Below are positions 53,119 through 62,615 of a stretch of DNA of 64,000 nt, one piece after another. The notes beneath the pieces were generated by a model. It did not search any database. It saw only the letters and a list, made by a program, of their open reading frames with translations, and was not told the DNA's origin. The stretch comes from Nitrosovibrio tenuis (lineage in GTDB: Bacteria > Pseudomonadota > Gammaproteobacteria > Burkholderiales > Nitrosomonadaceae). A program made the position numbers and the translations under genes. Location: positions 124,001-188,000 of the forward strand of contig NZ_FOBH01000004.1 in NCBI RefSeq assembly GCF_900109785.1, read 5' to 3'. The number at the start of each line of letters is the position of its first letter. Position 1 is the first letter of the stretch.

Positions 53119-53223
53119 TCGCACCTTGAGATAATTCAACCGGATTAAGAATTAAAAAGGATTAAAAAGAATTACGGGGGATCCAATACTATTAACAAGG
53201 TTGGCTCTGCGTCTTGCCTGATC

Positions 53224-54051
53224 ATGAAAAGTACACCGATTCTCGCCTTATTGCTGGTATGTGCATCAGTGCTGGCAGGTTGTGCAACCATGCGCCCGAG
53301 CGACCCGAACATGGAGGCGCTCGAATCCCATGAGAGAATGGATTCCATTGACCCTAACGAGAAAACTAATCGTAAATTTTACGAATTTACCGATATGGTC
53401 GACCGGAATATTCTGGCGCCGGTTGCGGACGTGTATATAAAGTATGTGCCCAACCCCATGCAGCGTTCGATCGGCAATTTCTACGACAATGTCGCTTATC
53501 CAAACGTCATACTAAATGATTTTTTGCAGGGAAAGATACGTCAGGGGTTTCAGGACACTTTGCGTTTCGTCATAAACTCCACAATAGGCGGGGTGGGTCT
53601 TTTCGATGTGGCGGGGCCTATGGGACTGCCACAGCATGACGAGGACTTTGGCCAAACGCTCGGCGTTTGGGGGGTTGGCACGGGATCTTATCTTTTTGTT
53701 CCTCTGCTCGGCCCCAGCAGCTATCGGGACGCGCCCGGCATTCCGGTGAGTTTTTTCAGCAATATGCTGTTTGTCGCGGGAACATTCGCGAGTAGCGCCG
53801 TGATGGCGCCGATTTCCGTTCTAGGTATCATCGATAAGCGGGCCCGGTTATCGGGACCCATGCGTGTTCGCGACCAGGCAGCGCTGGATCCCTATCTATT
53901 TGTGCGTGAAGGGTTTTTACAACAGCGCAAGCATTTGATTTACGATGGCGACCCGCCACCCGAAAGCTATGATGATCCGATGAACCACGACATACCACCG
54001 AACGAGCCCGCAGCCGGAACTGTAGGCCAAACCATTAAACCGAGGCCGTAA
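53224..54051 (+). CDS. mlaA: MlaA/VacJ outer-membrane lipoprotein
   Basis: A 275-residue lipoprotein with lipobox VLAGC (Cys at about 20). Family motifs: DPNEKTNRKFYEFTDMVDRN, VYIKYVPNPMQRSIGNFYDN, NDFLQGKIRQGFQDTLRFVINSTIGG (in pieces), LPQHDEDFGQTLGVWGVGTG and LFVPLLGPSSYRD. MlaA removes or passes phospholipids from the outer leaflet. The mlaBDEF genes are not here; the presence of an MlaC-like HpnM and HpnN beside it suggests a hopanoid-linked lipid route. Confidence 0.94.
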   Translation: MKSTPILALLLVCASVLAGCATMRPSDPNMEALESHERMDSIDPNEKTNRKFYEFTDMVDRNILAPVADVYIKYVPNPMQRSIGNFYDNVAYPNVILNDFLQGKIRQGFQDTLRFVINSTIGGVGLFDVAGPMGLPQHDEDFGQTLGVWGVGTGSYLFVPLLGPSSYRDAPGIPVSFFSNMLFVAGTFASSAVMAPISVLGIIDKRARLSGPMRVRDQAALDPYLFVREGFLQQRKHLIYDGDPPPESYDDPMNHDIPPNEPAAGTVGQTIKPRP

Positions 54052-54216
54052 GAGGTTCCAGATGGACATGACCCATTTGTATTAAGCGGCGACTCGTCTT
54101 TGCAGTTGGGATTTTCTCGCAAAACCATTTTCGTGATGATAGCAGCTACATATGACAATAATATGGATGCGTTGGGTAATTTGCGTAACCCGCTTGAGGG
54201 AGCATGGTAAAAACAA

Positions 54217-56175
54217 ATGAAGATATTTAAAACCATAGCCAGATTGGCTTCGCACGATCGGTACGTCGGTTCGTCAAATACCAGTACGGATATAAAATCG
54301 CCAGAGGATGGGTTGGCTGCGGCGCGCAAGGCTCTGCTGTCTCTTCAAAAAGAAAACGGCCACTGGTGTTTTCCCCTGGAAGCGGACTGCACGATTCCGG
54401 CGGAATATGTGCTAATGATGCACTTCATGAATGAAGTGGATATAGGACTTGAAGGCAGAATTGCCCGGTTCATTCGTGAGAAGCAGGATCCCGAGCATGG
54501 CGGCTGGCCGTTGTTCTATGGCGGGCATTTTGATCTAAGCGGCACAGTCAAGGCATACTATGCCCTGAAAATTGCGGGCGACGCGCCGGAGGCCCCCCAT
54601 ATGGCGCGCGCCCGCGCGGCTATTCTGAATCATGGCGGCGCAGCCCGGGCGAATGTATTTACCCGCTTGATGCTTGCAATGTACGGCCAGATTCCCTGGC
54701 GAGGCGTTCCATTTGTACCGGTCGAGATCATACTGTTACCTCAATGGTTCCCGTTTCACTTGAGCAAGGTTTCGTATTGGTCTCGTACTGTGACGGTGCC
54801 GCTATCCATCCTTTGCAGCCTGAAAGCACGCGCAGCAAATCCTCGTAACGTCCATATTCGTGAGCTTTTCACGGTTGCCCCGGAACAAGAGCGAGATTAT
54901 TTTCCCGTGCGCACTCGCCTCAACCGACTGCTCCTGCTCATCGAACGTACTGCTTCGCTATTTGAACCGTTCATCCCCCAGGCCTTGCGCCGTATCGCAC
55001 TCCGTCGGGCAGAACGCTGGATAGTTGAGCGGCTTAATGGCGAATGCGGGCTGGGAGCAATTTTTCCGGCCATCGTAAACGCGAGCGAAGCACTTGCATT
55101 GTTGGGATATCCCTACGAACATCCTTATCGGGAACAGTGCCGCAAGGCACTACTCGGACTCGTGGTCGAAGAGGGGGAGCGCGCCTGGGTTCAGCCGTGC
55201 ACCTCACCGGTATGGGATACCGTTCTGGCAACCCTTGCCTTACAGGAAGATCCCGACGTGGATCAGAAGCCTATAAGAAAGGCTCTTGATTGGCTGATTC
55301 CCAACCAGATACTTGACGCACCCGCGGATTGGCGGGGCGCTCATCCGGGATTGGCGGGGGGCGGCTGGGCGTTCCAATATGCAAATCCCCATTATCCGGA
55401 TCTGGATGATACCGCTGCGGCAGCATGGGCGCTGCAGCAGGCAGATTCAGACGTTTATCGCGAGAATATAAAGCGAGCGGCAGACTGGCTTGCCGGCATG
55501 CAATCGAGTAATGGCGGCTTTGCGGCTTTCGATTCCGATAATACCTATTACTACCTCAATGAAATCCCTTTTGCAGATCATGGCGCATTGCTCGATCCGC
55601 CTACCAGCGATGTGACAGCTCGCTGCGCGGGCTTTCTGGCATTATATGGCGAACCCAGACACAAGCAGAACGTGGAACGGGGTCTTGAATACTTGTTCCG
55701 TGAGCAGGAACCCAGCGGTGCATGGTTTGGGCGCTGGGGGAGCAATTATATTTACGGCACCTGGTCGGTACTTGAAGCTTTCCGGCTAGCCCGCGTGGAT
55801 ATGAATCACCTCGCTGTTCGCCGGGCAGTACAATGGCTGAAGTCCGTGCAACGTGATGATGGCGGATGGGGTGAAGGCAATGACAGTTATTTCACACCGG
55901 CGCAGGCCGGACAGTTTAACCGAAGCACGTCCTTTCAGACAGGCTGGGCGGTGCTGGCTCTGATGGCGGCTGGCGAAGGGCATAGCCATGAGGTCCGCCG
56001 TGGTATCGAATACTTGTTATACGAGCAGGGCAGTGATGGCTTATGGCACGATCCATGGTTTACCGCCCCGGGTTTTCCCAAGGTTTTTTACCTGAAATAT
56101 CATGGCTATGACAAATATTTCCCCGTGTGGGCCCTGGCCAGATTCCAATCACTGAGCCGCAAGACTTCTGTGTGA
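54217..56175 (+). CDS. shc: Squalene-hopene cyclase
   Basis: A 652-residue monotopic membrane enzyme that cyclises squalene to hopene/hopanol. The catalytic DxDD motif is Asp395-Leu-Asp397-Asp398 (YPDLDDTAAAAW). QW repeats occur across the protein (KENGHWCFPLEADCT, QDPEHGGWPLFYGG, QSSNGGFAAFDSDN, QRDDGGWGEGNDSY, GSDGLWHDPWFTAPGFPKVF). Length matches the family. The ATG at 54217 lies after GAGGGAG at a long spacing. Overlaps hpnG by four bases (GTGA). Confidence 0.97.
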   Translation: MKIFKTIARLASHDRYVGSSNTSTDIKSPEDGLAAARKALLSLQKENGHWCFPLEADCTIPAEYVLMMHFMNEVDIGLEGRIARFIREKQDPEHGGWPLFYGGHFDLSGTVKAYYALKIAGDAPEAPHMARARAAILNHGGAARANVFTRLMLAMYGQIPWRGVPFVPVEIILLPQWFPFHLSKVSYWSRTVTVPLSILCSLKARAANPRNVHIRELFTVAPEQERDYFPVRTRLNRLLLLIERTASLFEPFIPQALRRIALRRAERWIVERLNGECGLGAIFPAIVNASEALALLGYPYEHPYREQCRKALLGLVVEEGERAWVQPCTSPVWDTVLATLALQEDPDVDQKPIRKALDWLIPNQILDAPADWRGAHPGLAGGGWAFQYANPHYPDLDDTAAAAWALQQADSDVYRENIKRAADWLAGMQSSNGGFAAFDSDNTYYYLNEIPFADHGALLDPPTSDVTARCAGFLALYGEPRHKQNVERGLEYLFREQEPSGAWFGRWGSNYIYGTWSVLEAFRLARVDMNHLAVRRAVQWLKSVQRDDGGWGEGNDSYFTPAQAGQFNRSTSFQTGWAVLALMAAGEGHSHEVRRGIEYLLYEQGSDGLWHDPWFTAPGFPKVFYLKYHGYDKYFPVWALARFQSLSRKTSV

Positions 56176-56876
56176 GAAAAATAGGAATTGTCACGGCAAT
56201 GCGGATGGAGGCCCGCTGTATTACGCGGCGTCACTTGCCTTTTAACCAAAGAATCAGCCTGGGCCAGAGCGCGTCGATATGGCTCTGTGGTATGGGAGAA
56301 GAGGCGGCCCTGCAAGCAGCAGCAGGATTAAAGGCAGGCGGGGCGACTGCCCTGATGAGCTTCGGGTTTGCGGGGGCGCTGGATCCAAACTTGCGCCCCG
56401 GCGATCTGGTATTGCCAGAAGCTATTCATGCCGGCTATTCCATGCCCGTCGACTTAAGCTGGAGATCGCGTCTACGGCAGATGCTTCCCGCCTCCCTGAA
56501 TGTCAGCGACGGTACATTGGCCACGAGCAGACTAGTGCTGAGTTCGGCAAGTGCAAAGCTCGAGTTGGCGCGCGCTACCGGGGCGTGCGCGGTAGACATG
56601 GAAAGTGGAGCAGTGGCAGAAGCTGCCGCTCATGCGGATTTGCCGTTCATGGCAGTGCGTGTGATCTCTGATGCGGTAGAGTTTTCGCCACCCGCTATTC
56701 TAATGGATGCGGTCCATCCGGATGGCAGCGCCAATCTCGCCCGTCTGCTGCTTTTGTTGTTACGAGGCTCTGTATCACTCTCAACTTTACTTCGTCTCGC
56801 GGTGGAGTCTCGTGCGGCGTGTTCCACTTTGTCCACCGTGGCGAAATATGCCGGCACGGAATTAGGGATCGCCTGA
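56172..56876 (+). CDS. hpnG: HpnG, hopanoid-associated nucleoside phosphorylase
   Basis: A 234-residue PNP/UDP-family phosphorylase that releases adenine from adenosylhopane to give ribosylhopane. Starts with GTG at 56172 inside the shc stop (RKIGIVTAMRMEARC). Motifs: LCGMGEEAALQAA, MSFGFAGALDPNLRPGDLVL, VDMESGAVAEAAAHADLPFM and VRVISDAVEF. With hpnH and shc in this window it completes three steps of the pathway. Confidence 0.92.
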   Translation: MRKIGIVTAMRMEARCITRRHLPFNQRISLGQSASIWLCGMGEEAALQAAAGLKAGGATALMSFGFAGALDPNLRPGDLVLPEAIHAGYSMPVDLSWRSRLRQMLPASLNVSDGTLATSRLVLSSASAKLELARATGACAVDMESGAVAEAAAHADLPFMAVRVISDAVEFSPPAILMDAVHPDGSANLARLLLLLLRGSVSLSTLLRLAVESRAACSTLSTVAKYAGTELGIA

Positions 56877-57014
56877 AGTCTCTGAACAGGTTGTCCCTCT
56901 ATCAACGCAAGCGATAGCTTCGTTATTCAACCAGGCATCCACGGAAAACTTGTTCCGGGATTCCTTAACGAGTAGAATATCGCCCTTTCGCATCAGGCAT
57001 TTAATGGAGAGCAC

Positions 57015-57284
57015 ATGCCAGTCACAACCGATCAAAAAGCACAGGTGGTGCGCGACTATCAGCGAGCCGCTGGAGATACGGGTTCCCCCGAAGTACAAGT
57101 CGCGTTATTGACGACGCGGATCAACGACTTAGCCAGTCATTTCAAAGCACACGTTAAGGATCATCATTCTCGTCGCGGCTTATTGCGCATGGTTAGCCGC
57201 CGCCGTAAATTGCTCGATTACCTGAAGCACAGCAGCACAGACCGATACCGCATGCTAATCGAGCGTCTAGGCCTGCGCAAGTGA
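57015..57284 (+). CDS. rpsO: 30S ribosomal protein S15
   Basis: An 89-residue S15 with full-length family sequence ([64 protein letters not shown]). Binds 16S rRNA in the central domain. Located before pnp as in most proteobacteria. GGAG lies about seven bases before the ATG; the 138-base leader could hold autoregulatory structure. Confidence 0.98.
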   Translation: MPVTTDQKAQVVRDYQRAAGDTGSPEVQVALLTTRINDLASHFKAHVKDHHSRRGLLRMVSRRRKLLDYLKHSSTDRYRMLIERLGLRK

Positions 57285-57285
57285 C

Positions 57286-57307
57286 ATCTCTCTTCTGAAG
57301 GAGAGAT
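57286..57307 (+). promoter_or_regulatory. Hairpin between rpsO and pnp
   Basis: ATCTCTC (57286-57292), eight-base loop, GAGAGAT (57301-57307), just after the rpsO stop. No T-tract follows. It may stabilise the rpsO mRNA end, attenuate transcription, or be a processing site; in E. coli this intercistronic region is cut by RNase III. Confidence 0.6.
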
Positions 57308-57404
57308 AGCGAATTTGAATTGCTTTTTAAAAAGGCATTTTCAATAAGTCTGAGCTCCAAATGCTGGCCGAAACGACGAAATGATCTTATAGAAAGGGTA
57401 CTAA

Positions 57405-59513
57405 TTGAATTCGATAAAGAGAAGTATTGCCTACGGGGCTCATCAATTAACGCTGGAAACGGGCGAAATAGCAAGGCAATCGCACGGCGCTGTGATGGTT
57501 ACCATGGACGACACCGTAGTTCTGGTTACCGTCGTAGGCGCAAAGACCGCTAAGCAGGGGCAAGACTTTTTTCCCTTGACTGTCGATTATCAGGAACGCA
57601 CCTATGCCGCGGGTAAAATACCCGGCAGCTTTTTTAAACGTGAAGGCCGCCCCTCCGAAAAAGAAATTCTTACATCCCGCCTGATCGACCGCCCCATCCG
57701 TCCGCTGTTCCCTGAAAATTTTTATAATGAAGTGCAAATCGTCGCCACGGTTTTATCGTCTGATAACGAAGTGGACGCGGATATACCGGCCATGCTCGGC
57801 GCATCCGCAGCGCTCGTCCTTTCGGGCATACCATTTGATGGGCCTGTTGGCGCAGCCCGTGTCGGATACATCAACGGGGAGTATGTTCTAAATCCCACCA
57901 CCACCGAATTAAAGCAAACGCAACTGAATTTAGTAGTCGCAGGAACCCAACAAGCTGTGCTGATGGTGGAATCCGAGGCAACAGAGCTGTCGGAAGACAT
58001 AATGCTGGGCGCCATTACTTATGGTCATCAGCAAATGCAGGCGGCGATTGAGGCCATCAACGGCCTGGCTGACGAGGCCGGGGTTACCGCATGGGACTGG
58101 GTACCGCCTCAGAGGGATGGGGCCCTGGCTCAAAAAATTGCTGATTTGGCCGAAACGGATCTGCGTGCTGCGTTCCAATTGAAGCAGAAACAGGTGCGCT
58201 CCGAAACCATAGATAATATCTGGAGAAAAGTCTTTTCCGAGCTCGGCGTTGATGAAGAGGGTGGTCCTGATGCACAGGCTGTAAAGGAAGCATGCTTTGC
58301 CCTTGAATCACGAATCGTACGCTCCCAGATTCTGGATGGCGAACCCCGCATAGATGGACGGGATACTCGCACAGTCCGGCCTATTACCATACGCAACGGT
58401 CTGTTGCCGCGCACCCATGGCTCAGCCCTATTTACCCGTGGAGAAACCCAGGCACTGGTTGTCGCGACCCTCGGTACAGGAAGGGATGAACAAAAAATTG
58501 ATGCGTTACAAGGAGATTACTCCGAGCGCTTCATGCTCCACTATAACATGCCCGCTTATGCTACCGGCGAAACTGGCCGTGTAGGCACACCCAAACGACG
58601 CGAAATTGGGCACGGGCGCCTTGCCAAACGAGCGCTCATTGCGGTATTGCCCACCCCCGAAGAATTTGGTTACTCGCTACGAGTTGTATCCGAGATTACT
58701 GAATCCAACGGTTCCAGCTCTATGGCTTCGGTTTGTGGCGGATGCCTGGCATTAATGGATGCGGGCGTGCCCTTAAAGTCGCATGTGGCGGGCATTGCCA
58801 TGGGGCTCATCAAGGAGGGCAACCGGTTTGCGGTGCTGACCGATATTCTCGGCGATGAAGATCATCTGGGCGATATGGACTTCAAGGTTGCCGGTACCGA
58901 GAAAGGTATTACCGCACTTCAAATGGATATCAAGATTCAAGGCATTACGAAAGATATTCTGCAAGCCGCGCTGATCCAGGCAAAAGAAGGACGCATGCAT
59001 ATTCTCGGGATCATGAAAGAGGCTCTGCCGGCAACTCGAGCGGACATCTCCGAGCATGCACCGCGCATCATCAAGCTGAAAATCAACCCCGAAAAAATCC
59101 GTGATGTAATCGGAAAGGGTGGCGCAGTGATCCGGGCACTTACGGAGGAGACCGGCACCACCATCGATATCACTGATGACGGCACCGTTATGATAGCTTG
59201 CATTAATGCCGAAGGTGGCGAACTGGCAAGAAAGCGCATCGAAGATATTACTGCCGAGGTAGAGGTGGGAAAAACATATGACGGTACCGTATTGAAGCTT
59301 TTAGATTTTGGTGCGATCGTCAGTGTGCTGCCTGGCAAAGATGGTTTGCTGCATATTTCGCAAATTGCCAACGAACGTGTCAATAACGTAGCCGATCATC
59401 TCAAGGAAGGCCAGGTGGTCCGCGTGAAAGTCCTGGAAGCCGATGACAAGGGACGTTTGCGTCTCAGTATGAAAGCCGTTGCGGCTGATGCCACAGATAA
59501 CGCGGTTTCCTAG
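57405..59513 (+). CDS. pnp: Polynucleotide phosphorylase
   Basis: A 702-residue 3'-5' exoribonuclease: two RNase PH domains (about 1-230 and 310-545), then KH (about 555-615, [20 protein letters not shown]) and S1 (about 622-690, [20 protein letters not shown]). Core motifs: [48 protein letters not shown] and [20 protein letters not shown]. The start is TTG at 57405, supported by AAGGG upstream and by agreement with the usual N-terminus. Confidence 0.98.
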   Translation: MNSIKRSIAYGAHQLTLETGEIARQSHGAVMVTMDDTVVLVTVVGAKTAKQGQDFFPLTVDYQERTYAAGKIPGSFFKREGRPSEKEILTSRLIDRPIRPLFPENFYNEVQIVATVLSSDNEVDADIPAMLGASAALVLSGIPFDGPVGAARVGYINGEYVLNPTTTELKQTQLNLVVAGTQQAVLMVESEATELSEDIMLGAITYGHQQMQAAIEAINGLADEAGVTAWDWVPPQRDGALAQKIADLAETDLRAAFQLKQKQVRSETIDNIWRKVFSELGVDEEGGPDAQAVKEACFALESRIVRSQILDGEPRIDGRDTRTVRPITIRNGLLPRTHGSALFTRGETQALVVATLGTGRDEQKIDALQGDYSERFMLHYNMPAYATGETGRVGTPKRREIGHGRLAKRALIAVLPTPEEFGYSLRVVSEITESNGSSSMASVCGGCLALMDAGVPLKSHVAGIAMGLIKEGNRFAVLTDILGDEDHLGDMDFKVAGTEKGITALQMDIKIQGITKDILQAALIQAKEGRMHILGIMKEALPATRADISEHAPRIIKLKINPEKIRDVIGKGGAVIRALTEETGTTIDITDDGTVMIACINAEGGELARKRIEDITAEVEVGKTYDGTVLKLLDFGAIVSVLPGKDGLLHISQIANERVNNVADHLKEGQVVRVKVLEADDKGRLRLSMKAVAADATDNAVS

Positions 59514-59544
59514 GCGAGCCCTGCTTTAAAAAATACTTCTAGGA

Positions 59545-59583
59545 AACAACACCCCCCAGTCTGAAACTGGGGCTGTTGTTTGA
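59545..59583 (+). terminator. Probable terminator after pnp
   Basis: A long stem built from AACAACA/TGTTGTT and CCCCAGT/ACTGGGG around a CTGA loop (59545-59580), ending in TTT. It lies about 30 bases after the pnp stop. Confidence 0.75.
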
Positions 59584-59644
59584 ATATCTAGCTTAAACGT
59601 GTAAGGATTGAAAAAAATGGATAGAAGAGAAGATAGCAGAGTGC

Positions 59645-60067
59645 TTATTTGGCTATCTGTTTTTCTCTTATTTCATCAAGCGTTTTACAATCAATGCAGA
59701 GGGTAGCAGTAGGACGGGCTTCGAGACGTTTCAGGCCGATTTCCACCCCACAACTTTCGCAATAACCATAATCTCCGGTATCTATTTTTGCGATCGTTTC
59801 ATCAATTTTCTTGATCAGCTTGCGCTCACGATCACGATTTCGTAATTCCAGCGCCATGTCAGACTCTTGACTGGCCCGGTCATTAGGATCGGCGAAAATC
59901 GTCGCTTCATCCTGCATGGTGTGCACTGTGCGATCGATATCGTGCCCCAACTCAACCTTAATGCCTTCCAGTATATTGCGAAAATGCATAAGCTGCTTGG
60001 AACTCATGTAACTTTCTCCCTTCTTCGGCTTATAAGGAGCGATTTGTTTTTGCAGTTCTTGCGGCAT
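59645..60067 (-). CDS. dksA: RNA polymerase-binding transcription factor DksA
   Basis: A 140-residue DksA. A coiled coil (about 25-105, with the tip [19 protein letters not shown] that enters the RNA polymerase secondary channel) is followed by a C4 zinc finger ([26 protein letters not shown]). Works with ppGpp to adjust stress and rRNA transcription. Convergent with pnp. Confidence 0.97.
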   Translation of the reverse strand: MPQELQKQIAPYKPKKGESYMSSKQLMHFRNILEGIKVELGHDIDRTVHTMQDEATIFADPNDRASQESDMALELRNRDRERKLIKKIDETIAKIDTGDYGYCESCGVEIGLKRLEARPTATLCIDCKTLDEIREKQIAK

Positions 60068-60169
60068 ATTAATATTCCTTCATTCCTGGTATGGTATAAA
60101 GACCTCAAAATATTATATAGCAACTAAGCTTTTGTTCGCCTGGGCGTCCCGTAAAGCGCCGTTACGCCT

Positions 60170-60376
60170 CTACCGTCCCAACTCATAAGGTTTAGCGGTT
60201 TCCAGCCCATGCAAGGCAGCACGAATTCTTGCAGAATTCTCATCGCTTGAATACCCCTGAAGAAAAAATAAATAGATCATTTTCATTATTAGAAGCAGGC
60301 TTGCGCTGATCTCTCCCACCCAGATGCCATGTGCCGCCAGAACCTGTGCACATAAATGGTGATCTACCTGTGCCAT
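60170..60376 (-). CDS. Small hypothetical protein
   Basis: A 68-residue reading frame with an internal hydrophobic segment (ISASLLLIMKMIYLFFLQGY). Ribosome binding site is weak (GGGA). It fills an otherwise empty gap of about 420 bases upstream of the EF-hand gene, on the opposite strand. I do not recognise it; it may not be a gene. Confidence 0.35.
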   Translation of the reverse strand: MAQVDHHLCAQVLAAHGIWVGEISASLLLIMKMIYLFFLQGYSSDENSARIRAALHGLETAKPYELGR

Positions 60377-60486
60377 AGTGAATGTTTCCCAAATCGGCTT
60401 GCCGCTATATGACTAGGGCAGGAAACCGGCCGCCCGGCGCTTGGGAATTGTGACATAATATTTCCCCTCAAATTCAGGAGACAATT

Positions 60487-60894
60487 ATGCGCAACAAGAA
60501 ATCTCTCATTTCAATCGCAATGGGCTCTGCCTTTGCCAGCAGCTTAGGCATCACACCCGCTTGTGCGGCTGATGACCTTTTCGCGTTGCAAACATTGGAT
60601 AAGGGCTATATGCTTGCCTATGCTGACAGGGTCGACCCAAATAAATATGGTGGAGCAAAACCCGGATCTGGTGGAGCAAAATCCGCGGAAGGCCGATGTG
60701 GCATGTCAATGGTGGACGCCAATAAAGACGGCAAGGTTACCAAGGAGGAATTTCTCAAGCACCACGAAGCCATATTCGACAGTATCGATGCCAACAAGGA
60801 TGGCGCGGTCGATCAGCCAGAGGCCGATGGTTACTCGGGCAAGTCCAATGCGGCGTCCCCGAACACAGCGCCACACGGCGCGATGAAAAAATAA
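60487..60894 (+). CDS. EF-hand precursor-like protein with EGRCG motif (bufferin/HvfA-type cassette)
   Basis: A 135-residue exported protein; signal peptide ends near PACA-ADD. The mature part has one cysteine, in SAEGRCGMSM (EGRCG at 68-72), resembling the EGKCG core motif modified in HvfA-type peptides. Two canonical EF-hand loops follow: DANKDGKVTKEE (77-88) and DANKDGAVDQPE (101-112). The downstream DUF692 and DUF2063 genes are the modification pair of bufferin, HvfABC and methanobactin-like systems, so this is probably their substrate, with Cys71 the modified residue. A good SD (CAGGAGA) precedes the ATG. Copper binding or protection is the known theme; the ligand here is an inference. 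Confidence 0.75.
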   Translation: MRNKKSLISIAMGSAFASSLGITPACAADDLFALQTLDKGYMLAYADRVDPNKYGGAKPGSGGAKSAEGRCGMSMVDANKDGKVTKEEFLKHHEAIFDSIDANKDGAVDQPEADGYSGKSNAASPNTAPHGAMKK

Positions 60895-60923
60895 TTCCGA
60901 AATAATTCATTCGTGTTCTTCAT

Positions 60924-61763
60924 GTGGTAGCTCCGGTTATTTCAGGTGCAGGCGTGGGTCTTCGGCGGGAGTTAATTCCCGCTCTAAAAACCTGCGTTCC
61001 CGCCACCATTGATTTTTTCGAAATTGCCCCCGAAAACTGGATCGACCTCGGCGGCCCATTGGGCCGGGATTTACGGGTATTTACAGAGCGCTACCCCTTC
61101 GTTTGCCATGGCCTCTCGCTCTCGATCGGCAGCCCGGCGCCTCTGAATGAAGAGTTATTGCGAAAGGTTCGGCAATTTCTTGAACAGCATGGGATCAACC
61201 TCTATACCGAGCACCTGTCCTACTGCTCGGACGAGGGGTATTTATATGATCTGCTTCCGATACCCTTCACCGAGGAAGCGGTAAAGTATGTTGCAGGGCG
61301 CGTCCGCCGTGTCCAGGATATTCTGGAGCGCCGCATTGCGCTTGAAAATGCTTCGTATTACGTGCAGGCACCCATTACGGAAATGAGTGAAGCGGATTTT
61401 ATCCGCTTCGTGCTGGTCGAGGCGAACTGTGACTTGCACCTTGACGTGAATAATGTGTATGTTAATAGCATTAACCATGCTTATGATCCTCTCGAATTCA
61501 TCCGCGCCATGCCTTCCGAACGCATTGTCTACATGCATATGGCCGGGCATTACAACGAAGCGGAGAATCTGATCATAGACACGCACGGCACCAACATCAT
61601 AGATCCCGTGTGGTCATTGTTGGAAGACACCTATCGCATTCATGGAATTGCACCCACGCTGCTGGAACGCGATTTTAATATTCCACCCCTTCATGAACTG
61701 ATGCATGAAGTAGAACGTATTGCGCTGATTCAGGCCCGGCATATCAATGCAAGTCATGGCTAG
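60924..61763 (+). CDS. DUF692 multinuclear-iron oxygenase-like enzyme (MbnB/BufB/HvfB family)
   Basis: A 279-residue TIM-barrel protein of the DUF692 family, whose members use a multinuclear iron centre to modify peptide cysteines. Family motifs: GAGVGLRRELI, DFFEIAPENWI, FVCHGLSLSIGSPAPLNEEL (metal His), YTEHLSYCSDEGYLYDLLPI, RIALENASYYV (metal Glu), DLHLDVNNVYVNS (metal Asp) and VYMHMAGHYN, DTHG (metal His). All expected ligand residues are present. GTG start at 60924, 29 bases after the precursor gene; overlaps the partner gene. Confidence 0.93.
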   Translation: MVAPVISGAGVGLRRELIPALKTCVPATIDFFEIAPENWIDLGGPLGRDLRVFTERYPFVCHGLSLSIGSPAPLNEELLRKVRQFLEQHGINLYTEHLSYCSDEGYLYDLLPIPFTEEAVKYVAGRVRRVQDILERRIALENASYYVQAPITEMSEADFIRFVLVEANCDLHLDVNNVYVNSINHAYDPLEFIRAMPSERIVYMHMAGHYNEAENLIIDTHGTNIIDPVWSLLEDTYRIHGIAPTLLERDFNIPPLHELMHEVERIALIQARHINASHG

Positions 61764-62517
61764 ATTGCTACCTGAGTTTCAGCGCTTCCAATACGCTTTT
61801 ACTTCGCATATACGTAACCCCAGGGCAAACCCCTGCCCGCCGGGGATTGAAGCCCGGCGCATGCGAATATACCGGAGCCTGGTTTACAAAAATCTGGAGA
61901 GCTTTCTGCTGAATTGTTTTCCGGTCCTTCGGAAAGTGCTGGGAGAGCGGCGATGGGCACGGCTCGTGCGCGACTTTCTTGCCGACCACCACAGCTGTTC
62001 GCCTCTTTTTCACGAGATACCCCAGGAATTCATGCGGTTCCTGCAAACGGATGGGGCCGTGCCTGCAACTTATCCGAAATTTGTGCTGGAACTGGGGCAT
62101 TATGAATGGATAGAGCTGGTACTTTTCACTTCATCCGATACACCGGACTGGGAAGTAATCGACCCGGCAGGCAACCTGCTTGAAAAGCGTCCTGTTTTGA
62201 ATCCGGTGCTCGCTAACCTGCGTTATAGCTGGCCCGTGCATCGCATTGCTCCGCGCATCAAGATCTTACCGGCTGAAACATATTTACTTGTATTTCGCGA
62301 TGCCGGCGACCAGGTTCAATTTACAGAAATTAATGCGTTTACCTCGCGCCTGCTCCATCTTCTGGAGTCTGCGGACTACACGGGGCAAACGGCGCTTGAA
62401 ATCATCGCTACGGAAAGTCAGCACCCTTCGCCTGAGGTCGTGATTCAGGGTGGCGTTAAAATTATGCGTGATTTACGGATGCGTGGCGCTTTCCTGGGCA
62501 CTACTTCATGTGAATAA
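61747..62517 (+). CDS. DUF2063 partner protein (MbnC/BufC/HvfC-like)
   Basis: A 256-residue protein with an N-terminal DUF2063 helical domain (about 5-110: FQYAFTSHIRNPRANPCPPG, RRMRIYRSLVYKNLESFLLN, CFPVLRKVLGERRWARLVRD) and a C-terminal domain (about 115-256) as in longer HvfC/BufC proteins. It should bind the precursor and form a complex with the DUF692 enzyme. ATG 61747 or 61756; both overlap the DUF692 gene. It is the third and last gene of the cassette. Confidence 0.9.
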   Translation: MQVMARLLPEFQRFQYAFTSHIRNPRANPCPPGIEARRMRIYRSLVYKNLESFLLNCFPVLRKVLGERRWARLVRDFLADHHSCSPLFHEIPQEFMRFLQTDGAVPATYPKFVLELGHYEWIELVLFTSSDTPDWEVIDPAGNLLEKRPVLNPVLANLRYSWPVHRIAPRIKILPAETYLLVFRDAGDQVQFTEINAFTSRLLHLLESADYTGQTALEIIATESQHPSPEVVIQGGVKIMRDLRMRGAFLGTTSCE

Positions 62518-62615
62518 ATTTAATTGTTGTATCGGCTCTTGGCTACGCCCCGGTTTGAGCTTCAGATATGCCTGATAGGGTATGACCCCTATATCTACCC
62601 ATCCGGAGAATCTTC

